A stretch of 64,000 nucleotides of DNA from Mesorhabditis belari (lineage: Eukaryota > Nematoda > Chromadorea > Rhabditida > Rhabditidae), in assembly GCA_958450365.1 (NCBI GenBank), contig CAUEEP010000758.1:1-64000 (forward strand). Reading direction: 5' to 3'. Each line of letters opens with the position of its first letter. The first letter of the stretch is position 1. The notes under the pieces were generated by a model. That model was not told the DNA's origin and made no database searches. It saw nothing but the letters and a program-made list of their open reading frames with translations. The position numbers and the translations under genes are program-made. Below are positions 10,916-20,110 of this stretch, piece by piece.

Positions 10916-13900
10916 CTATGCGAAAAAAGGCTCAAAACGATAAAATTGTGAGTAGAGAAGTGCGGTTGAAGAGATCGTATCGTCAACGCCCACTGTTTTC
11001 CGTGGATATTTACAAACTAAAACTGGAGTGAAAAGGAAAAGGGAATCGTCGTGAAGCCAAGAAGTGATTGGGCTGAAAAAATTAAATCAAATTAAATCAA
11101 ATAAAATGCAAAACTTTTCAATTATACTACTAAAGTTATGATTTTCTTTCAATTTTCTTTCAATTTCTTTCAATTTCTTTGATTTTCTTTCAATTTCTTT
11201 CAATTTTCTTTCAATTTCTTTGAATCGTTGATTAAATTGTGTTGAAAAAGCTCTTCAAATCAATTTTAAACCCAAAACTTTTAAAGATCATTGAAAAAGT
11301 TGACTTTAAAATGAAAACGTTTATAAAAATTATATTTAAAACGATTAATAAAAAGCCAATAGTTTATAACGTATCAAAATTATTCTAGCATTAAATTTCC
11401 TAGAAAATGATAAATTAGCCATGAAAGTGGGTACACTGGGGGCTGAGATCTAGGGTCGGGGTACGCCATACTACTGTTTCCGTTGCCCATAGAAAAAATC
11501 CGACTTCAACAGGGAACGGTTGAACTCCGTGACCTCTACGTCCGTCTGTCCGTAGAACTTATAAGGTTGTTGTTTTTGGAACTCTAGCTTTTTCGGTTCT
11601 CAAGATGAAAGTTGCGCACGGATAGATAGATGGACGGACGGACAGACGGACAGACGAACGAACGGACAGCCAGATAAACGGACGGACAGACAGATAAACG
11701 GACGGACAGTCGGACAGACAGACGGACGGACGGACGAATGGACAGACGGACGGACAGACAGACAGACGGACAGACGGACAGACGGACAGACGGACAGACA
11801 GACGGACGGACAGACAGACAGACGGACAGACGGACAGACAGACGGACAGACGGACAGACGGACAGACAGACGGACGGACAGACGGACAGACCAACGGACA
11901 GACGGACAGACAGACAGACGGACAGACGGACGAACGGATAGACAGACAGACGGACAGACGGACAGACAGACGGACAGACGGACATACAGACGGACGGACA
12001 GACGGACGAACGGATAGACAGACGGACAGACGGACAGACAGACGGACGGACAGACGGACAGACCACCGGACAGACGGACAGACAGACAGACGGACAGACG
12101 GACGAACGGATAGACAGACAGCCGTCAATTATATAAAGTAGATTACGGCTAGCCCGTGAAGTGAGTGACCTGCATCACACGGTGTTTTTTTTAAAGAGAC
12201 CGGAAACCACGTGACGTTTTGAGTCATTCTTTATTTTCTTAAATCATATCCCAAATGGTTTTCCATTTAAAATAATTTTCTGACAAATTACTTATAAAAT
12301 GTGGTTTCTTTTTAGACTCACTGATGTGGATCGAAATGGTAATTCTTTTGGAGAGACGAATCGAGAAGAAAACTTTGCGACGTGCGACTCTCGAGCAGAT
12401 CTTGAGCCTGAATTTGAGGAATCGATTCAATATTCTCGAAATAGCATCCTGCCAGGTTTTTTTAAACTATTTGACTTGCAAATTATAGCCTAAATATGAG
12501 CCAGAAGCTAGAAAAGGCTTTCGAAGTAATGCTAGAATCTGACTTCTCACCCTTTTTGATCTTTAAAAATGTCTTGACCTTTGGACTTTGGCTTTGGCTT
12601 ATTATCAGTGAATCTTGTTCAACTTTGAGCCTCTAGGATTAACGATGACTTTAGCTACAGTAAAAATCACATTTAGATGGGAGAAGTTTAAATACAATCG
12701 TTTAAATAAATCATTAAAGTAAAGAAATCAATGGGAAATCATTTGAAATCGATGGAGAATTGAACCCTCGACATTCTGCTTATTGGGTAGACTTTTCCAC
12801 TGAAAAGCTATCAGCGCTTTCTTTGCCCAAGAAGAAAGAAAGAAGGCGAGGAAGAAGAAAGGAAGACAAGGAAGAAGGAGGGAAGACAAGGAAGAAGAAA
12901 GAAGGCGAGGAAGAAGAAAGAAAGACAAGGAAGAAGAAAGAAAGACAAGGAAGAAGAAAGAAAGACAAGGAAGACAAGGAAGAAGACAAGGAAGACAAGG
13001 AAGAAGAAAGGAAGACAAGGAAGACAAGGAAGAAGACAAGCAAGCTCACTTCAGCCTTTTCCCCGCCGCAAACAATTTTTCCCGCGATTCTCGCTCCACT
13101 CGCTAATCCTGATGCTAAATTCGACCAATCTGAGCCAGTTGCAACCTAAAATATTAAATTTTAAAATATCTAAATATATCTAGATATCTCTAAATCAACT
13201 TTAAAGACAGGGAAGAAGAAAGAAAGACAAGGAAGAAGAAAGGAAGACAGGGAAGAAGAAAGGAAGACAGGGAAGAAGAAAGAAATTAAGAAAGAAAGAA
13301 GGCAAGGATACTATCAAAAATCGCTGACCACCACATGAAAAGTCAAACAAGTAAAATGAATCCTTGACAATCTCTTCAGCTTCTCTTCAGCATTCGTCGC
13401 GTTTTTCGGCTTTCCATATTTCGTGATCAACCAGTGTAACATGTCAATGACCTAGAAAAAGATAAACTATGTTTAAATTCTATGAGAAATTTTCTAGATA
13501 ATAGAATTTGAAACCTTATGCGTGTGCAGAGCTCCACCGACAACCGGGTACTCGTTTGGATGCGGTCCGCCGCCAACCTGGAACAGAATTAACACAATTT
13601 TTGGAGATAATTCAACCTATTTTTCGCTAACTTTTAATTTTATAACTTGGCCAGAATACTATGCAAATACTGAGCATAAAAAAAGCCTCAATTCTTGTTT
13701 TTAAAAAGCGCTTCCAGATGAGTCTTTTTAACTCCGCCATTTTTTTTTCGCTTCGTGCGCCGTTGGCAATCTAATATGGCAATCAACCAATATGGTTCCA
13801 ATATGGTTCCTTCCAGGAATTCGGTTTCAATATGGTTCCAATATGGCTCCAATATGGTTCCTTCCAGAAATTCGGTTCCAAGATGGCTCCAATATGGTTC

Positions 13901-16900
13901 CTTCCAGAAATTCGGTTCCAATATGGCTCCAATATGGTTCCAATCTCGTATCTTAGCTGGATTTGTTTGAAAAACTTTGAATTTCCTTTCATTCAATAGA
14001 AAATTTGATTTCAAGTCAAATAAATCCAAATTCAACCTTTAGAAACAAGAATTTGATGAAGGATTTCTTGTTTGGCTTTGTAGCATCGAAGCATTGCTTT
14101 GTTTTGCTTGCTTTGCTTGCTTTGCTCATAGCATCGAATTCTAGCCAAGATATGTACCCAAAAGTTAAACAAAAATACGAAAAGTAGATAGAATTTGATT
14201 AAAAATTCAGTCTTACCATTACATAATAAGATTAAAGTTTTTTTCGTTTCAAACCTTTGCCAATAGCGCTAACTGTTGCTCAGTTAAGGCCAACGAGTCG
14301 GCGTAGGGGAGGATCTAGAAAAGAAATGAGATAGCTACGTTAAAAGTTGATGAGTCTGGTGGCCAAGGACCTGAGCCAGTATCAGGCTTAGGTCCAGGAT
14401 CAGGCTAAACTTCAGGCTAGGACATGAGTCATCAGTCCAAGTGAGCCACTGTCAGGCTTAGGTCCAGTATCAGGCTAAACTTCAGGCCGTGAGCCGTGAG
14501 TTTAAGTGAGCCACTATCAAGCTCAGGCCTAGTATCAGGCTAAACTTGAAGCTAGGCCTAACTATAAGACCTACTACAGAACCTAAGAAGTAATAGAGCC
14601 TATCAGAAAGCAGATCAAAGTCTAGCCACCGGCCAAACGCACCTTTTCAAGAACACTCTTCGCGAACTCTTGATCTCCACCCAATCCCCCCAGCTTCAAA
14701 TGGATCGGCACTCGTGAATCAATCTGCACAATGTTTCGCTTGATTAAACGGAGTTTTTCCACTCGAACGTCTTTCTCCTGAAGTTAGATTCTGCATAAGC
14801 GCTCTTATCAGCTGCTTGATCTGATAGATCTGATAGATCTGATAGATCTAATAGATCATCAGATCTATCAGATCAGCTGCTTGCCCAGTTACCAATTTGG
14901 AATAAATTGATTGATCTTTATCTCTTCAAGTTATACTAGTTGATGTTATAGTAAGTAGAAACTATATTTTGAGGATTATGGTAGCCGATTCAGCTCTGTA
15001 CTGTACGGCACTGTACTCTAGCTCCAGGAGTACTATAGTGCACCAGATGGACTAGGGTACTGCTTTAGACAGTGCTCTGAACTTTGGAAGTACAGTCAAC
15101 AGTGGATTACAGTACCCTACTCCATCTGGTGCACTATAGTACTCTTGGAGCTGGAGTACAGTGCCGTACAGTACATAGCTGAGGTACTATACGGCGTAGT
15201 GCTCGAGTTTTGCCTAGTACTTCAACTCCAGTAGTACTATAGTGCATCGGATAATCTACTCGATCATTTCTCTTACCAGGAACTCCAACAAGTGCACTCC
15301 GGTTATAATAACGAGATCCGGTTGCACGGTGGCGATCGCCTTGAAGAACATCTCGATCAAGATTGTGCTGCTGCTGAAAAATATTAAACTTTGCAAAAAG
15401 AGGCGGTTGACGGAAATTCTGGATCAATTACCCAACCTGTACAAATCATGTGATGTGATGAAACGAGAGCTGCCCAATGCCACGTGTTCTCCCAAAACTT
15501 CTCCCTGTTTATACTCCAATATCACATGCAATTCATCTTTTGTGATCCTTGTTGAATTGCTTCTTTTGATTGACGGATGGAGAAGAGCCTGGCTTCGGGG
15601 ACCGATTGGGCCAACAAGATGCACCTAGATGGGACAAGATGGGTCTAGATGGGACTGGGTGGACCTAGATGGGACATGATGGACCTAGATGGGACAGAAT
15701 GGGCCTGGATGGGACTGGATGGACCTAGATGGGACAGGATGGACCTAGATGGGACAGGATCGGCCTGGATGGGACTGGATGGACCTAGATGGGACAGGAT
15801 GGACCTAGCTGGGACACGATGGACCTAGATGGGACAAGATGGATCTAGATGTGACTGGATGGATCTAAATGGGACTGGATGGACCTAGATGGGACATGAT
15901 GGACTTAGATGGGACAGGATGGACCTAGATCGGACAAGATGATCCTAGATGGGACAGAATGAATCTAGATGGGATAGAATGGACCTTACAAGCAACCCAA
16001 AAAACAGGATTTAAGAGATCTATCTGCAAGTTAGACCAGGCCTAGGCATCGCTTCCAGCAAAAACGGTCTAAATCTTGGCCTAGCACCTTGGCATGCCTT
16101 GGTTCTGGTTTGCTTGCTTGAAAGCAATGTTTCTGCAGCAGGGAAATACCAAAATCAACCAGTACTGGTATCAGTACTGATTTTAGTGTCTTGGCATAGG
16201 AGTAGTAACAGGATTTCATCTCTAATACTGGTCAAGAACCTTGCAAGCCAGTTTTAAGCCTTAGAATCGTAGCTCTTGCTTCTGCTTTGACTCTAGTAGT
16301 CCGCTTCTAGTTCCGATCTGTCCCATGAACGTGTAAATCTTGAGCTATGGTTAGATTTGCATTGATCGATTTCCCAGAGTCAAACCTCGGTCCACGGGAA
16401 ATTCGAGGCGATTCGTGTGGCGAGTAAAGCTGCATTGCCGCCAATGTGGTACTGAAATGAGTATTTGTAACTGGTACTTGTAAGGCTTACAAGGTAAGGC
16501 TTAAAAGGCAAATAAACTTCGAAAAAATCCGTTTTCTCTACCTGCATTCTAGGCATTTTCTCTGCCGTTTTGACCATCATCGAGAAAGTTTCCTCATTTT
16601 TTATAAATCTCTCAGCAGCGGCTCCCTTTTGGAACATATAGTGAAAGGATTCGGCCAAATCGTTTAAATTATTTAAATTCTTGTGATCAAAGCCTCGATC
16701 AACGGATGAAAGATTTAAAGAATCAAGCAGCAAAACGCCCGGCACGATCAGATCAACATTGCAGTTGAAACTGAAATTGTAAACGCACTCTTTCTGGTAG
16801 ACCAATAGTTGTCACAGATAGTGCACCAGAAAGGGTGAGTTTCTAATTCAAAGTACAAAGTTCAAAGTACAAAGTTCAAAGTACAAAGTTCAAAGTTCAA

Positions 16901-18402
16901 AGTACAAAGTACAAAGTACAAAGTTCAGAGTACAAAGTTCAGAGTACAAAGCTGTCACAACTAAACGCAACCTCTCTGGTGCACTTAATTCTTCATTTTT
17001 CTTGCGTCATCGTTGTTATAAAAGAAAATCGGTTTCAGTGCGCTAGAAGGTGTGCGTTTCTAGATAGAGCACCTCCAAAGCACTCTTTACCCACCCGACA
17101 ACAGCTTTTCGAAAAGAAGAACTTGGTTGGGTGACGGCTCGATCGAAAGCTGATAACATTGCGTGCTCAACGGAATCGGAAGCTGATCTAGAATCAAATA
17201 TTATGGCAAGACAAAACTCTCCGACATAAAAGAATACAGTAACTGTATTCAGTATTCAGTTGGAACCAGGAATCAAAACGTTTTCCTCCACCGAGACTCG
17301 AACCACCGACCTTTCGATTACCAGGCAACTGTGCTAACCATTACACCACAACGCACGCGATCTCCTGCACTCCAGAGGGCGTTAACTAGTCATTGCTTGC
17401 TTAACTTTACGTCAATCTCCCCCTCCTCCCATTGATAGCCCCCATTTTCCCCCCGGCCTCCCAGCGCGCAGGTGGTTCAGTGGTAGAATGCTCGCCTGCC
17501 ACGCGGGCGACCCGGGTTCGATTCCCGGCCTGCGCAAAATGTTTTGGCTTTTTTGTTTTTTGCATAACTCTGTATTCTAGAGGTTATTCATTCAACCCAT
17601 ACCGTAATTTGTATTAAATTAAATCTTCCGAATGATTTACCAAAGGTTTACGCCTTTTTCTATGAACAAAAGGAACGCGTTCATCATCGAGTTTTGACTA
17701 GCTTTATCTTGATTTTTATGAAAAAAAAACTAAGATTCAAATTGGAAATCGGCCTCAAGTTTCGAGGCACAGCTTTGTAGATTCTGTTCCAATAAACGTA
17801 ATTTAAAGTACCCTAAAAGCTCTAATAGAAGAGCCGTCTAAAGGAGCATCTGAGTTTACGCTTAAAGAAGCACTCATATCTCAGCACCAGTACCTTTATT
17901 TTAGCGCTTTTATGTATCAAATTAAAGTAGAGAAAATGGGTGTTTTTTTGCGCTATAATACATCTTTTTAGCATTAACCAGCGCTTTGAAAAAAATGATT
18001 GAAAAATGATGAAAAATCGTCTTTTTTTTTGCCACTTTTCAATCATCTTTTTCTAAGCGCTGGTTAAAGGTAAAAATACATGTAATAGCTCAAAAAAATA
18101 CCCATTCTTTCTACTTTAATTTGATACATAAAAGCGTGGAAAGAAACGTACTGGTGCCGAGTTATGAGCGTTTATTTGAGAGTAAACTTACGACTACGCG
18201 ACGCTCCTATGGGGGGTGCTTTCTATTAGAGTTTAAATGCAAATTTGTAGTGATTTTGTAGTGATTTTGTGAGCGAAAAACCTAAAACTCACCTTTTCTG
18301 ATCGTTGAAATAGCTATAAAAATAGGGAATCAGAAAGAAAATCAAAGAAAAATGGAGTAAACGGTGACGCTCGGAGAACGGGTTCAGCGTATGGGATTCC
18401 AT
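10916..18402 (-). CDS. ADPGK-like: ADP-dependent glucokinase family protein, 13 exons, complete
   Basis: About 509 residues (human ADPGK has about 500). Exons on the minus strand: 18402-18293, 17187-17095, 16770-16542, 16451-16386, 15624-15437, 15373-15277, 14777-14643, 14314-14255, 13577-13515, 13451-about 13329, 13145-13050, 12434-12322, 11072-10916. Phases fit at all junctions; the exon 10 donor (13329 or 13332) and the exon 12 acceptor (TTTCGAG) are the least certain. The N-terminus has a hydrophobic anchor (about residues 16-31), as expected for an ER enzyme. Family landmarks run in order: VDLIVPGVLLL, GAAAERF, GGNAALLATRIA, VGPIGP, ITSHDLY, QPDLVIITGVHLLEFL, GPHPNEYPVVGGALHTHK and FTPVLVCKYPRKTVG. 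The family normally phosphorylates glucose with ADP. Here all three signature motifs differ: HXE is HLK (287-289), NXXE is TEQQ (317-320) and GXGD is GVDD (486-489). A polyadenylation signal AATAAA follows the stop at 10895-10890. Confidence 0.95.
11155..11222. repeat. TTTCTTTCAA short tandem repeat
   Basis: About seven copies of TTTCTTTCAATT with minor changes, in the last intron of the ADPGK-like gene. Confidence 0.8.
11615..12122. repeat. GACGGACA minisatellite, array 1
   Basis: About 500 bp built from GACGGACA and GACAGACG with occasional GAACGGATA units. It lies in intron 12 of the ADPGK-like gene. Frames are open on both strands (Ser-Val-Arg-Pro type on minus) because the 4-bp sub-unit lacks stops; they are not coding. 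A related array is at 19470-19930. Confidence 0.95.
12820..13045. repeat. GAAGAAAGAAAGACAAG purine tract, block 1
   Basis: Purine-only 17-20 bp tandem repeat on the plus strand, directly downstream of exon 11 of the ADPGK-like gene. The same repeat resumes on the other side of that exon at 13205-13305. Confidence 0.9.
13205..13305. repeat. GAAGAAAGAAAGACAGG purine tract, block 2
   Basis: Same family as block 1, in intron 10 of the ADPGK-like gene, so the 96-bp exon 11 is sandwiched between two purine arrays. Confidence 0.9.
13785..13945. repeat. ATATGGTTCCTTCCAGAAAT tandem repeat
   Basis: About four units of roughly 50 bp made of AATATGGCTCC, AATATGGTTCC and TTCCAGAAATTCGG, in intron 8 of the ADPGK-like gene. 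Confidence 0.85.
14355..14565. repeat. CAGGCTTAGGTCCAG / ATCAGGCTAAACTTCAGG repeat
   Basis: Three to four degenerate units of about 60 bp in intron 7 of the ADPGK-like gene. Confidence 0.7.
14815..14880. repeat. GATCTGATA repeat ending in a hairpin
   Basis: Four GATAGATCTGATA-type units, then the inverted partner ATCATCAGATCTATCAGATC, able to fold into a stem-loop. Confidence 0.7.
14990..15185. repeat. Foldback element with ~70-bp arms
   Basis: The left arm (TGTACGGCACTGTACTC, then CTCCAGGAGTACTATAGTGC) is repeated in inverse at 15107-15180 (GCACTATAGTACTCTTGGAG, then GTACAGTGCCGTACAGTAC). It lies in intron 6 of the ADPGK-like gene. No coding capacity. Confidence 0.85.
15620..15990. repeat. 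GGATGGACCTAGATGGGACA 20-bp minisatellite
   Basis: About 18 units of a 20-bp repeat with point variants. It starts at the intron side of the exon 5 acceptor of the ADPGK-like gene, and the acceptor CATCTAG itself has the repeat's sequence. Confidence 0.95.
16845..16950. repeat. (CAAAGTA/CAAAGTT)n 7-bp repeat
   Basis: Alternating CAAAGTT and CAAAGTA heptamers in intron 2 of the ADPGK-like gene. Confidence 0.9.
17288..17357 (-). pseudogene. tRNA-like sequence (Gly-TCC-like 5' half)
   Basis: On the minus strand GCGTTGTGGTGTAATGGTTA resembles the A box and D arm of eukaryotic tRNA-Gly(TCC). GGTGGTTCGAGTCTC gives a B box. The anticodon region (TTGCCTGGTAATCGAAAGG) resembles a GGT loop but pairs poorly. 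Fragments of the same family recur at 36725-36815. Probably a relic or an RNA polymerase III-type repeat. Confidence 0.5.
17466..17536 (+). tRNA. tRNA-Gly(GCC), intact
   Basis: 71 nt. Acceptor stem GCGCAGG/CCTGCGC, D arm TTCAGTGGTAGAA, anticodon stem CTCGC/GCGGG with loop CTGCCAC (anticodon GCC), and T arm CCGGG-TTCGATT-CCCGG. All stems pair. It lies antisense in intron 1 of the ADPGK-like gene. The four other Gly-derived copies at 3-8 kb carry lesions, so this is the best candidate for the functional one. Confidence 0.97.
17815..18235. mobile_element. Foldback MITE with ~170-bp arms
   Basis: Begins CTCTAATAGAA and ends TTCTATTAGAG. Both arms carry TTTGATACATAAAAGCG or its complement, GCACCAGTAC/GTACTGGTGC, and AGCGCTGGTTAA around a short centre. 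No reading frame of note. It lies in intron 1 of the ADPGK-like gene. Confidence 0.85.
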
Positions 18403-18408
18403 TTTTCG

Positions 18409-18817
18409 GCCGGTGGGACAAATGCTACCTTTTTTTTGCGCACCTGTAATTTGCGCACCTTTTTTTTGCTGGAAAAGGCCTTAGGCAAGGCCGTAGAGCT
18501 TCGAAAATATTTCCATATAAGGGAATCGTATGCGTAGATTCCGAATTTCGACAAATCACACCTCGCTGACACGTCAAATTTGGGCTAAAAGGCAAAAACT
18601 GCGGAAAAGCGTTAAGTTGCGTAGTTTTTGCCTTTTAGCCCAAATTTGACGTGTCAGCGAGGCCTGATTTGTCGAAATTCGGAATCTACGCATACGATTC
18701 CCTTCTATGAAAACATTTTTGAAGCTCTACGACTTTTCCTAAGGCCTTTTCCAGCAAAAAAAAAAGGTGCACAAATGTCCAGGTGCGCATAAAAAAGGTC
18801 TCATTTGTCCCACCCCC
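18409..18817. mobile_element. Foldback element with 8-bp target duplication at the ADPGK-like start codon
   Basis: Two arms of about 190 bp, inverted around 18601-18612 (TTTTTGCCTTTTAGCCCAAA and its complement flank the centre). The termini are GCCGGTGGGACAAATG and CATTTGTCCCACCCCC. The flanking sequence ATTTTTCG occurs at 18401-18408 and again at 18818-18825, an 8-bp duplication of the size typical of hAT insertion. The left copy overlaps the start codon of the ADPGK-like gene (18402-18400). Confidence 0.88.
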
Positions 18818-18874
18818 ATTTTTCGCGAAAATACTATCAATAAACGAATTTCGATAAAAATATTCAGTTAAGCA

Positions 18875-18985
18875 TTTGAAAATGAATAAAAATGAATGAA
18901 AATGAATAAAAATGAATAAAAATGAATGAAAATGAATAAAAATGAATAAAAATGAATAAAAATGAATGAAAATGAATGAAAATAA
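18875..18985. repeat. (AATGAATAAA/AATGAATGAA)n repeat
   Basis: About eleven 10-bp units. The phenylalanine/isoleucine/histidine frames on the minus strand are repeat artefacts. Confidence 0.9.
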
Positions 18986-19469
18986 TCAATGTTTGACTGG
19001 AAAACAAAACAAAAAAGCAGAAAAAACAGAAAAACAGAGAGTGAGACGAGTAAACAAGTCTTTTTTTTTCCTTTTTGTCTCTTTTTCTCTCGTTTCTCTT
19101 CAAAAAGCTCAAAAAAGCTGAAAAAATATGAAAACAACCCAGAAATTCCCGGGTTTTTAAAAGGTTTTTCTGGAAAATTGATTAATTCTTATGATCTAAA
19201 TCAATTCTTTATTTCTGTTTTGCGTTCTTTGCGTTCTTTGCGTTCTCTGGGCCATTCGATTTTGCTCGTAAACGCACTTAAATCTAGCAATTGCCCAATC
19301 TGTCTGCATTTATCTCAAAAAAAAAAATACAAATCCATTCAAGTGCGTTTTTTGATCAATAGAAAGAAAACCGATCTAAACTTGGAGAAAATAAAGTAAA
19401 AGTAAAAGTAAAGTAAAGCAATTCAAGCATTCAAGCCGGTGGGGGAAAAATTTTTGATTCCTAGTTCCA

Positions 19470-19541
19470 AAGACGGACAGACGGGCAGACGGGCGGACAG
19501 ACGGGCAGACGGGCGGACGAGCGGACGGACAGACGGGCGGA

Positions 19542-19572
<31 letters not shown>

Positions 19573-19930
19573 ACAGACGGGCAGACGGGCGGACGAGCGG
19601 GCGGACGGACGGACAGACGGACAGACGGGCAGACGGATCGACGGACGGACGGACAGACGGGCGGACGAGCGGACGGGCAGACGGGCGGACAGACGGGCAG
19701 ACGGGCAGACGGACAGACGGGCAGACGGGCGGACGAGCGGGCGGACGGACGGACAGACGGACAGACGGGCAGACGGATCGACGGACGGACGGACAGACGG
19801 GCGGACGAGCAGACGGGCGGACGGGCGGAGAGACGGACAGACGGGCGGACAGACGGGCAGACGGGCGGACAGACGGGCAGACGGGCGGACAGACGGACGG
19901 ACGGATCGACGGACGGACGGACAGACTGAC
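19470..19930. repeat. GACGGGCA minisatellite, array 2
   Basis: About 460 bp of GACGGGCA, GACGGGCG and GACGGACA units. It contains a higher-order duplication of about 170 bp (GCGGACGAGCGGGCGGACGG to GGATCGACGGACGG, twice). It is related to array 1 at 11615 but richer in G+C. Confidence 0.95.
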
Positions 19931-20110
19931 AGACTGGATAAGGCAAAGTTTCTCTGTAAATGTGTTCTATGCTTTTACATAGTAAATCTTCGATAATCAA
20001 ATCTTGAAATGAAATTTTCGATAACCAGATCTTCACGCTTTTAAATACTCCATTACTTAATTCCTTAATCAATCAATTTATTTAATTAGTCAATCAATTT
20101 ATTTCCTTAA

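Noticed and set aside
11559..12128. Long Ser-Val-Arg-Pro and Asp-Arg-Arg-Thr frames (also at 19439-20072)
   Set aside because: Translations of GACGGACA satellites, open in several frames on both strands at once.
16380..16805. Single 141-codon frame as one ADPGK exon
   Set aside because: It contains an 84-nt intron (GTAGAG...TTTCAG). Removing it restores the family sequence between PRMQ and YHIGGNAALL.
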